A stretch of DNA of 64,000 bases from Chara braunii (lineage: Eukaryota > Streptophyta > Charophyceae > Charales > Characeae), in NCBI GenBank assembly GCA_003427395.1, contig BFEA01000088.1, positions 3,061,216-3,125,215 of the forward strand, written 5' to 3'. Made by a program: the position numbers and the translations under genes. The notes under the pieces are model-generated. The model was given only the letters and a program-made list of their open reading frames with translations. It was not told where the DNA came from and searched no databases. Below, in pieces: positions 31,061 to 43,052 of this stretch (position 1 is its first letter; each line of letters begins with the position of its first letter).

Positions 31061-33645
31061 TATTGCCACGTTGGACGACGTCCACACTCAATTGAACGGT
31101 AAGTGGCATAAAGAGAGATGTTCCGCGTGTCGGTCGATCAGAGAAATCGACACGTGTCACAAGCAAGCAGGAACTTGCTAATATTGGAACCCCCTGGGCG
31201 TCACATATATGACGAACCACTTTCTGTAACGCGCGACTTTCTGCGCGGTTGCAATGAGGGGTCCTAAGTTGGGAAGGCTGGGCCAATTACGGGAGGTCGG
31301 GATCGGTGGGAAATTGCATCAGTGTCCTTGCTTTTTCATTTTTTTCGTCGCTTCTTTTCGGATGGTTGGGTCCGGAGCTGGGTGTGTCCTAGGATGGCCG
31401 GTTGATTGATTGGTCGGCTGAATGGCTGGCGCGCCACCGCGCGCGCGATTAATAAATGTTGACGTCGTCTCTTTCGTTTCGGTTTCGATCTTTTGGGCGC
31501 GGACATCGCGCGGAAAATTGCTTCGTTCTTTTTGAATGTTTCTTTGAGTCTTTTTCGAATTTTATCGAGCCCCGATGGCTCTCGGAATTTCGGACTTTCC
31601 TTCTGGAATTTGTGTTTTTTTTGCTTCTTCGCATTAGATAGGAAATTAGGAATTTAGTAATTAGGATTTTTCTTGCTGCGCGGTGCCTTTTGTCTACACG
31701 CTTCTTCATGCGGCTGCAACGGTATGCTGATTAGCAGGCGTCTGTAATCGTGTGCGTAACTGTAATTCTGGGCAGGCACCCTTGTAACTGTATCTTTCTT
31801 CTTGCACTTCGTCCTTCCCGCCCTCCTTCTTTTTCTTTTGCTGCGTTTTTGAAACTACGGACTGCATGCTCAGATCGATGCGTGGAGAGCGGCTACGTCC
31901 CCCACGCCGCGGCCAGGTCATGCAGAACGTAGGCGCTCCTTCTCTAATCTCCCCTCTAAGTCTTGGTAATTCCGTGTTCTTCGCGCATGCATGCACGCCA
32001 TAAATCTCGGCTGCGCGATTAGTTTGCTCTCTTAACCAGCGGTTGAAAACTCGGGGTTGCGCGTTAGGAAGGGTCGGCACACGAGCGAAGTAAGAGGTGA
32101 GTAGAGCAGGAGTCGGGCGACCCGACGAGCTGGTGCCAAACGCACGGGGTTGACGCGGGCCACGACGGATTGTGGACGCGGGCGAACCTGACGGGTGCGG
32201 GAGGACTAAGCGGGGTGACGACTTCGTGGGTTGGTGCGCGACGACGGACTGTTCGCACCGGAGAAGAAGAGCGAGAGAGAGAGAGAGTTGAGGTTGATGG
32301 ACGTGGTTTTGCTGTTTCCTTATCTTTTCTCCCTCCTGTCTTGTGTACATAGATTTTGATTTCGGCTTCGAGCAGTTTGCCCGTTCTTTTCAATTTCTCG
32401 AATTTGGATCAGGGTTTTTTTTTGCTCACATTTGCCCTCGTGACTCTCCCATCTCTGATGTGTTATGTGTATGATTACGGAATGGATGTATGTATGGATG
32501 CCATGTTTGATTGCCTATCTTTTTGTTCAGGAACCCTTGTCTTTGCTTTTATTGGTCGCATCCGACGCACTTGTGTGTAGAATAGGGATTTTGCGCAATC
32601 GATAATCCTGTCTTTGTCCCTGCTTGTCTTTTGATCGAGCTGGTTGTGATCGTTGCATCTTGCATGCTCAGAATAACACGGAGTGATTAGACGATCGGAC
32701 GCCGGGCTTGGCGAACGTCGCGCGAGGACACGTGTAAAACGCGATCGGAGTTGCGCACTTACACGTATCCCCGGGCGTCGACTCGTCAGGACCATCGATC
32801 GCAGGTACCCCATCCTGGAATCCGCAACGGCGCAGTCGCCCTGCACAAGCACGCGTAAGTCCGACGCCATTTGCGTGGCCTACACACGCTCGCATGCGGC
32901 AATCGCAATCGTCGCGGACCCGCCTTTAGGCAACTCATAATACCGCAATAACACAATGACGCGATCCTGGAATTCCGACTCATCATACGACCCAAACTAC
33001 TTCACCCCTTGGATAAACGAAATCCTGAGACAACGATACCCCTGCCACACTGAGAATCGACTATGTCCTCGGGAGTTCCACTGCGCCACCTCTAGCGACC
33101 CCCGATGCTCTGATTTCCCGTCTCCCGACCATACCTACTACTTCATCCACCAGGGATTTGTCGTCATCACCACCAGCTTCCCTCCCTTTCGCCTTCTTCT
33201 TCCATACCATCAACTCAGCGTCGTTCAATGGCCGGCCATAGCCCCCTATTGGCCCAGCACACCCTGCGGGAACTGCCGACGGCGCGGCGACCAAAGAACC
33301 CCGGAGTTCCGAAGGCCTAGCCCGCACGTGCGACGACCAGCGCCACGTGGCAACTCCCGACAGACGAACCCATCGGAGCCCCACCTACCCCGAAGGGACC
33401 AACCCCCGAACCGCCGTCCCCGAAACCAATGGCTCGCTCGGTCCTGAGCGAACCACGCTTGTAACCCGAAATGCCCTCTTCGCCAAATTGCACTCGTGCC
33501 CCCAAAAGACCCTGTCACAGGAGATCTCAGTTCTGACCTGGGACTCCACTTTCCCCAAAAATCCTTGGCACACCCCTTTCGCACTTCCAGGCCCACATTC
33601 CACTCCGGTCAGGAAGTCGCGCGGGGCGTGAGGTTGGGCGTCACA
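31061..33645 (+). mobile_element. 3' LTR of the second gypsy element (about 2.6 kb)
   Basis: The start TATTGCCACG follows a purine tract AGGAAGTAGTAGAAGAGCAG, and the end is GGGCGTCACA. Both match the LTR at 11838-14196. The segment 32488-33446 repeats 28798-29755. A GA microsatellite lies at 32270-32290 and an ATTAATAAATG poly(A)-signal-like sequence at 31448. Confidence 0.75.
32956..33447 (+). CDS. LTR-encoded ORF (163 codons), longest version
   Basis: Same protein as at 29266 but extended by an arginine/proline-rich C-terminus. The shared motif order EF-x-C, YFI-x2-G, LLPYHQL-x-VV, IA-x2-WP also occurs in the diverged LTR of the first element (13500-14051). The reading frame is maintained across the two versions. 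Confidence 0.45.
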   Translation: MTRSWNSDSSYDPNYFTPWINEILRQRYPCHTENRLCPREFHCATSSDPRCSDFPSPDHTYYFIHQGFVVITTSFPPFRLLLPYHQLSVVQWPAIAPYWPSTPCGNCRRRGDQRTPEFRRPSPHVRRPAPRGNSRQTNPSEPHLPRRDQPPNRRPRNQWLARS

Positions 33646-34811
33646 GTCGCTCGTCAGCCACGCGAGACTTATTCGAACAAGGACAGGTGCAGACCCAAAA
33701 GATGCATGCAGATGACCCTCAAAAATTCAAAACGGACCCCTTTCTTCATAATTAGTCAAGATCCATACTTCAGGGCTTACTTCGGGGTTTATTCCAAAAG
33801 GTACGTAAGGCCGCGGGGTACGGACCTTGGCTTATCACATCACATTCTTCTACAAGTCCCATGGGTAAACCCATTCCTGTCCCCCCAAGTTGTTCCATTG
33901 TTCGTTATATGTATGCTTTTTTTGCAGTTGCAACCTTTCTTTGGATTTTGCGGAAAGCATGTTTTCCCATCAGCATGCACATCGATGGCCGGGGGCCCTG
34001 TGATGCATTTCGGGTTCACCAGCGGAAATATTTGGCTTGGGCCTCCTGGCTGGTTGTGGAAGTTGGTTAGGCTTTCCCGCTCATGCCAGGTGTTAGGAGC
34101 CGGGGTACTGCGCCCCGCATAGAGCAGAGTAGCCTGGGAAGGCTGGAAACTTGGCCCATAACCTTGAGCGCCCTCAGGAGAAAACTGCACATATATGTAC
34201 GGAAGTACATAGAGTGAGGTATATGAGTGAAGAATAAAAAATTAAAACATTCCAGGTACAGCAGTGTGACAGTGCCTTTTCCAAAATTTGTACAGCAGAT
34301 GTAAGTCACCCTTTTGCTTGAAAAGGGGCAAACTTGCAAACCTTAAGTTTGTCAGCAATAAGTAACCGGACTGACGCCCCCCGAATAGAAGGGGCAGAGT
34401 GTTGGTGGTTTGAAAAAAAGATGAATGACCCACTTTAGTTTAGACATCTCTGCAGTAGCTTGACCAAGATATACCTGCATGGTTCAGATGGTCAGGTCAG
34501 ATCAGACTTTGGCCATCTCTATCCTGCACATGCATCATTACTCAGGGTTCTCAAATAATTCGGTTTATTAACTCCCTGAAATGACATCTGAGGAAGGACA
34601 AAAGATCCCATTGCAGCGATGCACTGACATCTTCCCTCAGATAGCACCTGCTAAAAATGGAAACCATTCCAATACTGTACTGACACTGAACGCATCTGTC
34701 TGTCTAGGTGGGTAATAGTACGGTAATACTGGGTATGTGACAGATTTTGTTTTTTTTGTTTTTCCCCCCTTTCCCCCCCTCCAACCTTATATAGCTGGAT
34801 AGTATACCCTA
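33646..34811. other. No gene recognised
   Basis: Open frames such as 33496-34122 start inside the LTR and have no domain resemblance. T/C-rich runs lie at 34747-34780. Confidence 0.35.
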
Positions 34812-34916
34812 CCGTCTTCACCCGAATAGAACGCCCGGTCATTATAGCTGCATTTGGGGCCACTTTCAGTCCAGATGCAGCTATAATGACCGGGCGTTCT
34901 ATTCGGGTGAAGATGG
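34812..34916. mobile_element. Foldback MITE with 42-bp arms and TA flanks
   Basis: Arms 34812-34853 and 34875-34916 are inverted repeats with one mismatch, starting CCGTCTTCACCCGAATAGA. The spacer is 21 bp. TA flanks both ends (34810-34811 and 34917-34918), the target duplication of Tc1/mariner-type elements. A diverged relative is at 60901-61006. Confidence 0.75.
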
Positions 34917-35941
34917 TAGCAAGGGGACAGTTGCCCAACTGATCTGCATGCCTCAGAACAGATTGTGTGGATGCCCACTGAGTAAACTCTGACAGGGATA
35001 TTCCATAAAATTTTAGATGGGAACAGCCATCAATAGGGAGATGCTTACTTCTCATTAAAATGGAAGAAGGGGAGAGTGAGTGAAGTGCAGGCCCCTTTTT
35101 CTTCTTTTGGGGGTTGAAATTTGAAATTGAGACCCTTGTAAGCAGCCTGCAGCCCAAGAGAGACAGAAGTAGGGCCTATTCTTGTGTTGGCTGTAAAACT
35201 GAGTGCGTTTGCAAATATGTCGTGTGAAAGGAAAAGAATATTTGTAAGGAAAAGTAGCAAAAGCAGGACTGCTTGGTTTTGCTCTAGGCTGGTTTTCTGG
35301 GCGCCCGGGCACCCAACTTGTGCCCAGATACACGCTCGGGTGGAGGAAAGGGTGATGCAACAGCAAATGCCCGGATACACGCCGGGAGCCGTGCAGGGCA
35401 TACCCCCCGGGCAGGGTTCAGGGGCACCCCAGTGCGGGAAAAAAAAAAGACAAAGAAGAAAAAAAAAAAAAAAAGCGAAAAAAAAATTGTTGTGGAGAAT
35501 TGCAATGCAAACTACTTTTGGCTGAGGGTCACATCAGAATTCCTCACGGAATCGGAGATTAAAACGAAAATAAGAGAATCAAACTAAGGCAACCCCATTA
35601 AAGCCCCTTTAGCCCCTTTCAAACTAATCTATACCACCGTTCTCCCCTGTGACCGCCAAGACTCGAAGAAAGAAAACACGCCAGATTTCGGCTCTTCTGG
35701 GCATGCGCTGAAATACCCCACGACCAAAACAAAAATAAAAACAATAAATCCCACTTATTCCAATGCCTGGGTACCCCAGGCAACTTGCCCAGATGCCCGG
35801 CCCATGCTGCACGGCCAGGCAGCCCAAGTAGCCCAGGTTTTGTCCCTTTTAGGCAATTATATTGATGCTTACTGAGAGGCCCCAGCAAAAAAATCTCTTT
35901 TGCAATTTTACTCTCTCACCCCCTGTCGCAGACCTAGGGCA
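34917..35941. other. No gene recognised; A-rich run at 35440-35490
   Basis: The longest frames overlap the foldback element or the A-rich run and carry no domain. Short phrases such as GCCCGGGCA-CC recur (35302, 35369, 35410) without clear order. Confidence 0.35.
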
Positions 35942-36297
35942 AGCAGTTGATATGACGTAAGTCGCTAACCACCATAACAGTCGTCACACACCATACAGGA
36001 TGTGGGGACGACGGTGGAAGTTGGGAGATTGGAGGCTGTGTCGACAGCAACGATGATCGTGATGTAAAAGCGGCGAAGCCACATGACTCGTAGTGCAATT
36101 CCTACAACGGTTACTCCAAATAAGTAAAGCAGTTCATACAACGTAAGTCGCAAACTACTTAAGAGTTCATCCACACTGTTAGCAAGGATCCAAGCATCTG
36201 GCGAACCACCAAAATAGTTGTCACACACCACATGGAACGTGCGGACGATGCTGGAGGTAGGGAGATTGGAGGCCATGTCGACAGCAGAGATTATCTT
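35942..36297. repeat. Diverged tandem duplication of about 187 bp
   Basis: Both units start GCAGTT-ATA-AACGTAAGTCGC-AA and contain GTCACACACCA and GGGAGATTGGAGGC-TGTCGACAGCA (near 36027 and 36260). The second unit has an extra insert. Confidence 0.65.
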
Positions 36298-36936
36298 ACC
36301 TGCATTCCTCCCTATTAGCCACAGATTGCCAAGACCAATGGCTAGAAATGGAGAATCCGTGTACTAAGTGGGACCCTGCCCTGTCTAGATGAATTATCCC
36401 TGAATGAACTATTTAGTATTTGGCATGGTTGGACCTGGCGCGCCGGACCGGATTGTCGCGATTTCATATGGTGACAGCGCGCTGGGTAGTGGCGTGAGCT
36501 ACCGGTGAGTGGTGGAGGGGTGGAGTGCATGGCGAAGGAGTTAGGGATGGTGGCTACGATATTGGAGTGCGGCGCCATCTCCTGTGCAGGCAAGATAGAA
36601 GATGATTGATTGGTTTTGTGGGCATGGAAGAGGTTTGTCGGGTGACTCCATATGGGCAGGAGGGCTACTGTCCCCTTTCCCTCAACAGTATCGTAAGTAC
36701 AAGATTAGTAAGGCTCGAACTCCTGTGGCGACTCACCAACGGGTTTGGCGAGGAGGTGCGGCACTGTTTTCGTTCCTCCTAGGGGGATTGAAGATGGCCG
36801 TTGTAGTTTTCAGTGCTAGTATTGCTGTAGAGCCTAGTAGCTAGCAATGGAGGGAGGGTGTCTCTCCTCCCCTGAAGACGGAGGGGTAGGGTTTGAGGGC
36901 GAAAAGGTAAGTTGGGGTTGTTGAGGAAGTGGGGAC
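36298..36936. other. No supported gene; possible LINE 5' leader
   Basis: A frame at 36602-36844 leads towards the LINE fragment but has no domain. Nothing else is recognised. Confidence 0.3.
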
Positions 36937-37488
36937 TGCAGGTGCAGCAGGAGCTGCTGGGACTGCTAGATCAGGAGAGGCTGCTGGATCGTTTGGGAGT
37001 GCTGAGAATGGTGGGGAAACAGGTATGAAGAAGGATACACAAAACATTATTAAAGGAACAAGCAAAGGATTACAGCGTTATCCACATTATGAAGAAGAGA
37101 TAAGCATGGGGAATGGAAGGTACAAAGCTATTGGTCCATCTCTGGTGGGCTATATGCCTAAAAATGGGCAATCATCAGCCGCTGAATGGCGAGTGGTTAC
37201 AAAAAATAAGACTGAGAAACAGACTTCGCCATCACCAACGCAATCAACGCAGTCAAAAGAATTCAAGAACCAGGGGTCAGATGGAAAAGTTGATGATGAA
37301 TCCCGTAATGAAGGGAATAAAGAAAAGGATAAGGGGGAGGGGGATGGTGGTCAGGATCAGATGGAAGTTGATGTTTTTAGGGACATTTTTGGAATGGAAC
37401 CCATGGAGGTGGAAGCAGCACCAGTCACCGCCTCCCCCCTCAAAGCATGATCCCGGAAGATGGCAGCAGGGAGTTGTCACTGGACCCT
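36937..37488 (+). pseudogene. LINE ORF1 fragment duplicated relative to 39507-40063
   Basis: The frame 36929-37450 encodes a GA-repeat linker (GAAGAAGTARSGEAAGS), then KKDT-NIIKGTSKGL-RYPHYEEEI and a charged K/E/D tail ending MEPMEVEAAPVT. The same text follows the zinc-knuckle region of the larger LINE at 39.5 kb with small differences. Here the text is more intact than in the larger copy, which has an extra stop. The repeat ends near 37488, before an A-rich (AATA)n tract. Confidence 0.65.
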
Positions 37489-37559
37489 CCCCCCATCTTC
37501 CTCATTCTTCGTTCCTGGTTTCCACCCTGAAGTCAGGATAAGGTGTACCCAAGCCAGCA

Positions 37560-37590
<31 letters not shown>

Positions 37591-37592
37591 GA
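37560..37592. repeat. (AATA)n/(AAT)n tract
   Basis: AAATAAATAAATAAATAATAATAATAATAAAG may be the decayed tail of the LINE fragment just upstream. Confidence 0.5.
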
Positions 37593-38253
37593 AGGGGGAA
37601 TCCTGAGAGGCTGTATTCCACAAATTGGCGTTTAAACTTCTGATCTTGGTAACGCAGCATTCTCCAGTCTTCCCCGGTGCTCTGCTGAGAAAGAGCTTAG
37701 TGACTCTGCTGATAATGCTGATAATAGTTCCCATCTCACTTCCATAAAATCTGGGTCGCTGAATAGCAATCATCATGAGATTGGGGGCCAAGCGGGCGAG
37801 GGGACAGGAATCCCTGTTGTTCTATCAGGGTGCCATGAGGCACACACTGTTTCGACAGTTGGGACCCTCCCCTTATGCCCGCTCAGGTATTAACCAAATG
37901 GGTAGAACGCAAGGGATGCTTTCAACAGTAATGGCTGGGGGGAATGGAAAGGAAGTAATATACCCTCTACAGAAGAACATAACACAACCAAGAGGCATCC
38001 CATCAGAACAAAAAAAAGTGGAATCATAGTCAGTGGTAAGGAACGACTGCCAATGATCTCTCAGCATACCCAGGGAAAGGAAGTAATGGGCAATCACATA
38101 ACTTCGATCTCACCAGAACGATCCAATCAGCAGAGAAACGCAGACCAGCTTCCCTTAGGATCGGGTATTACCGCAACATGGGCTCTTCCGGAAATGGAAA
38201 TGAGAGACTCAGTGGGGAATGATGATGATTAGATTCTAACAGAAGAGGAAAGA

Positions 38254-39763
38254 TTGACAGGGCAAGCCAAGTCAAATCACAAGCATTCTTCCATGACTGA
38301 AGATACTCTGATGCAACAGTCCCAAAGAGATCATACTACAGCAGAACCCAAGAATCCACAACCAACCTGGGCTCAAAAAGTGAGGGATACATTGCAGAAT
38401 AAAACATTGAATATTATGCGTCCGTCGATTGAATCCGTGGGCTCTTCAGCAGAGGAATTGAAAGTTTCCCTGCGGAACTTGTCCTCCGCACGAGCCTATT
38501 TTCTCACTTTTTTATCCATCCTTCGGAACAGCAAGTTATAGACCGGGGGGGAGGAAAACCTTAATGAAATCCTATCCTACTGACAAGCTGGCAAATAGAG
38601 ATGCAATATATATGAAGCATGCAAGCAACTGGGTATTCTACGGGGACAATGTGGACAGATCAATGAACGACAATATCAAATGGTTGTGCAAACAATTGGA
38701 AACGATAAAAGGTGGTCCGGAAGCAGTTTCTGAGTTTCTCTTAATCCAACCGGTTTCGCCAACAGTACTCAGTGTCCTTTGTTTGTTTGAGCAAGATAAA
38801 TGTCAATTGGACAATTGGAAAAAACTGAAATGCGATAAGTCGGAGGTTAGAATTTACCCGTGGCTCCCCAAAAAGATTGGACAGGAGGAAAGAAGAGAGC
38901 AACTAATGCGAGACTTCTTTTGGGTGGAGTTGCAGCACATCCCAGTAGAGGTTCAAGGAACATTCATCCACGATTTTGGACAACAGTTCAAAATCGTGGA
39001 CTTCATCGATCCACTGCCGACACAAGTGGCGAAAAGGGATGATTACCTGATGCTCGCACTTGACTTGCCAAAAGACCAACTATTTTCTATTGATGACATT
39101 ATTCCATTCAAAATAGGAGGAAAGATCTTTCATATTCATACGACATTCATATTCATACGACACATAAGTTTAGGTCATGGTGCTTCAAGTGCAGAGCATA
39201 CGACCATCTCAATACGGAGTATGCCTGTCCGCAACACCCGCAGCATGTCATCTCTCTCGTTCAAATGCTTAGACGAGATTCATAAAGACCACACAGATGG
39301 TTACCTGTGGTCCCAGGACATGAAGGATGTGTATAGTGATGATTACAACCAGGTTGGCCAACTAATTGGCTGGTTTTGGGATGGCAGGGGAGATCTTCGA
39401 AAGACCCCTCGTCCACCAGCTGACTGGTTACCCCCCCAACAGTCCCAGCATCCCAAATACCCTCAGCAGTCGGCCAAGACCCAGTTCCGAAGCGGGACCA
39501 AGCCTGCAGGGGCAGCAGGAACTGCCGGGACTGCTAGATCAAGAGAGGCTGCTGGATCGGTTGGGAGTGCTGAGAATGGTGGGGAAACAAGTATGAAGAA
39601 GGATACACATAACATTATTAAAGGAACAAGCAAAGGATTACCGCGTTATCCACATTATGAAGAAGAGATAGCATGGGGAGTGGAAGGTACAAAGCTATTG
39701 GTCCTTCTCCGGTGGGCTATATGCCTAAAAATTAGCAATCATCAGCCACTGAATGGCGAGTAG
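38254..39763 (+). pseudogene. LINE ORF1: DUF4283-like domain, zinc knuckle and linker
   Basis: Frame 38254-38541 has PTWAQKVRDTLQN, resembling the SWA-x-V start of plant LINE ORF1. Frame 38564-39763 gives KSEVRIYPWLPK, FFWVELQHIPVEVQG and DDYLMLALDLPKDQL, the RNA-binding fold of DUF4283-type proteins. A tandem 17-bp duplication (39129-39145 and 39146-39162) shifts the frame; in the restored frame a CCHC knuckle lies at 39181-39228 (C-x2-C-x4-H-x6-C). The GA-rich linker and the segment repeated at 36.9 kb follow. TAG 39761 ends the frame. Confidence 0.65.
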
Positions 39764-40032
39764 TTACAAAAAATAAGACTGAGGAACAGACTTCGCCATC
39801 ACCAACGCAATCAACGCAGTCAAAAGAATTCAATAACCAGGGGTCAAATGGAAACGTTGATGATGAATCCCGTAATGAAGGCAATAAAGAAAAGGATAAG
39901 GGGGAGGGGGATGGTGGTCATGATCAGATGAAAATTTATGTTTTTAGGGACATTTTTGGAATAGAACCGGGCCCATGGAGGTGGAAGCAGCACCAGTCAC
40001 CACCTCCCCCCTCAAAGCATTGATCTCGGAAG

Positions 40033-40818
40033 ATGGCAGCAGGGAGTTTGTCACTGGATCTGAATTCGGAATTGACGAAAATCGGTGATTGGCTGCTAAC
40101 TAATTTGAGAATAAAATTTCCTAAATTGGATGATCAGTTGTGGCAGCAAATCGACCATCAATTGAGGCCTATGTTGGCTAGCAGTGAAAGCTTGATGTTG
40201 GTCCTGCAATACGGCCCCCCACGAGGAGCAAATTGGTTGGAAATATGTAACAGGTTGTTGCACGTGGTTTCCTCTTGCTTTAACCTTCTCATATTGGATG
40301 GGGGGGCTCACTTGCTGGGTCCTCAGCAAGAACGAGGGCTGATTTGTGCTCAAGCCTCAGATAGATCTGGTTCAAATACGGTTGGGGGGATAAGCCTGCG
40401 GGGATCTCAGCAAGATCAACAGTTGGAAGACTCTCAGTCTCCATGTAACCAGTTGGACACTCATTCCAAATACAAGAAAGGATTGAAAAGAATCAAAGAA
40501 CTTGCAAGAAAAATGACAGAGTGCAGACAGGAAAGGTTCAAAGGCATGGAATCTAAAAAAGGAGAAGAGAGATCCAAAAGAAAAATAAATGTCAATGCTT
40601 ACCTGGCGAAATTAGCTTGTAAAACGTTGTTGTGCCAAAAGAAGCTCAACCACTATGTCTTGACCAAAAAAAAAAAAAGGCAAAGCCAAAAACAACTAAG
40701 AAGAACAACAATCTTATCAGAAAAAGAAAGGAAAAAAAAAATCAGAGCAACCAGTCACAGCAATCGTCCTCTCAGGATTGGAATAATTGCGGTGGAGCCA
40801 GGGTACCAATGGGTCTGA
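40033..40818 (+). pseudogene. LINE ORF1, C-terminal segment 1
   Basis: The 261-residue frame begins with a helical globular part (SLDLNSELTKIGDWLLTNLR, PKLDDQLWQQIDHQLRPML) and becomes lysine-rich. A run of twelve A at 40667 sits where the frame shifts to 40632-41207. This fits one ORF1 protein broken by an A-run length change. No named domain. Confidence 0.45.
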
Positions 40819-41207
40819 TGGAACATTGCAAAAGCAGTGAACCACGATCCATAGGTATGATTGAAAGTCAGGGGGACATTAAGCCAACTATTGAAGCATC
40901 TGAGCAACAATGGTCTGTGCAGGGTGGGTATTCTGCCCCTAGCACACAAGAAAGGAATATTCATTCCACTCCCTCGAAGTCTGCAGATAAGTATGAAGGG
41001 GACTCTTGTGAGTATATGGCATACTCAGAGTCCAAAGGGGCAGAGGTGGCACCAGTGGGTAACATGTTGAATGAATATCAGTCAGCACAACAGTCTCAAT
41101 CCCCAAAACGAGATCCCAGCCAAGATCCTGGTCTGGAAGAGGACGTGCCTCCCCGAAAAGTGGAAGAGTTTACAGGCACTCCAGAGCTCATAGAAGTAGT
41201 ATCATAA
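40632..41207 (+). pseudogene. LINE ORF1, C-terminal segment 2
   Basis: The frame continues the lysine-rich part after the A run. It then becomes hydrophilic and S/Q/E rich without motifs, ending at TAA 41205. It is in the right place between ORF1 body and ORF2. Confidence 0.4.
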
Positions 41208-41228
41208 TTAACGGGTGAACGTAAATAT

Positions 41229-41979
41229 TTGTTGCTTACCAATAATCGAAGGATCGTCAAACCCAAAGCTTCACAGGAGGAAGGAATAAGAAATTCTAAC
41301 CTAATCGAAGCAACTGATGCAACTAGCACAGATAAGACGAGTGATAAGATTGATCTCACAGAAGACTTGCCTCATCAAGGCTACGAGGATAATGAACAGA
41401 AACAAAGAGAGAATTCACTCCTCATTACCGTTTGCATTGGAGATGACAAGTAAACGACAAAAGCTCCGACAGTGGATGGCTAAAGTGAAAAATGACATGG
41501 GGCTCTCGCAGACAGGTATTGTGATTCTTCCGGTCAGGCGTAAGGAGGAGGCTTGGGAGGTAGGTTTGTCAATACCACAGGGATCCCCATATGGTGAGGT
41601 TACACTACAAGGTACCAAATCATCCTTTCTCTCCTTATCTACTTTTACAAGGGGAAAGGAAGGGGAGTTTCTAATTCAATCAGAAATATCTAAGTTCATT
41701 AAGGAACAATTCCCTCCGGGAGGTATAGGCACCCTCACACTCGTAATAGAAGACTTCAGGATTGTTGAAAGGGATGTTTATCTCAAGTATGATGTTTCTA
41801 AGCCGATAGATCTTTGCTGGTTGAGGAGTAAAAACTTGAAAGATTTACAGATGTTGAAAATCAAATCCAGTAAATTCTGGACTGAATCTGATGTTTGCAC
41901 CCTCCTAGCTAGAATCCTGCGTCACGACATCCTAGAAAAGAGAGGATTCTTGGATGAGGGCAATTTGAAAATGGTATAA
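41229..41979 (+). pseudogene. LINE ORF1/ORF2 junction segment
   Basis: Frames 41229-41453 and 41317-41979 overlap. The second holds a compact domain (GLSQTGIVILPVRRKEEAWEVGLSI, FIKEQFPPGGIGTLTLVIEDF) I do not recognise. It ends 60 bp before the ATG of the endonuclease frame. Confidence 0.4.
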
Positions 41980-42038
41980 TCATCCCATTCCCTGAAAATA
42001 TATTGAGGTTATTTGAGTTTCCTAAGTAGAAGACGGGT

Positions 42039-43052
42039 ATGATGGCTGGAATTAAAGTAATTGATGCACTATACAATAAGGATGAAGGATGTAATCTACT
42101 AAGAAGGAGTGCGGACCTAGATCTCAGATCCCTTAATGTAAATGGATTGGCCTCAGCCAAGCACAATAAAAAACAAGCCATTTATGACCAAATCAAAGGT
42201 ATTGATGAAAGAGAATGGTCTGACATCATTTGTCTCCAAGAGACTTATCTCATGGACACAGATGCTCATAATTTCCGTCATAAAGAGTTGTGGCCCCATC
42301 AATCCTTTCGAGCTCACGCCCCCAAGCCTGGAAGTGCCGGAGTGGCCATTTGGATTCCCCCGGGTTCCAGGGCAGAGGTAGTTTACTGGGAAGTAGATCC
42401 CAATCAAGGAAGATGGGTATATGTTCGAACAATGCTAGAACTTGAGATTGTCAGTATTTTATGTGTATATGGGTCAAACGAGGTTGGAGATCGCAGAATT
42501 GTTTTTGAGAATATCCTCCTGCGTCTCCCGGTAAACATCCCTGTTATCATAGGGGGAGATTTTAATGTTGCCCCAAACAAACATCTAGACCGTTGGCGTA
42601 CTCCATCCCCATGCCCACCCTATATAGAGAATGATAAACTAATCATCCCTAATTTATGTCGCACTTTAAATCTGTTTGATTCTTTCAGGGTACTTAGTCC
42701 CACGTCTAGAACATTTACATGTTTCAGGAAGGGTCAATCAGGACAAAGTACTAAATCTTGTATAGATCTAATTCTGGTAGCCCAGGAGTTACAAGAGGCA
42801 CTACAGGTGGCGGAAATCTTTCCTAGAAACTCATTTCCTGGTTTAGACCACTCAACGTGTGTAGATATTTTTTCTTTCTGCAAGAAATCTGATCAAGGCA
42901 GGGGATATTACAAATTAAACACATCTCACCTCAAGATAGATAACTTTGTTAATTATCTTCGAGATGTGTGGCAATTCTGGAGAGATCAAAAGTGTCTCAT
43001 CAATAATGATATTGGATGGTTCAACAACGGTTTATGTTTTTTTAGGTCGTAA
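42039..43052 (+). CDS. LINE ORF2, apurinic endonuclease domain
   Basis: The 337-residue frame contains a complete APE-like nuclease: LNVNGL (N motif, residues 32-37), ICLQET (E68), VYGSN, GGDFNVAP (D174 and N176), SCIDLILVA and GLDHS (D270, H271). All catalytic positions are present. The nuclease nicks target DNA to prime reverse transcription. ATG 42039 is the first methionine. The frame ends at 43052 and the connection towards RT continues in other frames. Confidence 0.85.
   Translation: MMAGIKVIDALYNKDEGCNLLRRSADLDLRSLNVNGLASAKHNKKQAIYDQIKGIDEREWSDIICLQETYLMDTDAHNFRHKELWPHQSFRAHAPKPGSAGVAIWIPPGSRAEVVYWEVDPNQGRWVYVRTMLELEIVSILCVYGSNEVGDRRIVFENILLRLPVNIPVIIGGDFNVAPNKHLDRWRTPSPCPPYIENDKLIIPNLCRTLNLFDSFRVLSPTSRTFTCFRKGQSGQSTKSCIDLILVAQELQEALQVAEIFPRNSFPGLDHSTCVDIFSFCKKSDQGRGYYKLNTSHLKIDNFVNYLRDVWQFWRDQKCLINNDIGWFNNGLCFFRS

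Noticed and set aside
33496-34122. 208-codon ORF leaving the second LTR
   Set aside because: It starts inside the LTR and runs into unrelated flank with no family resemblance.
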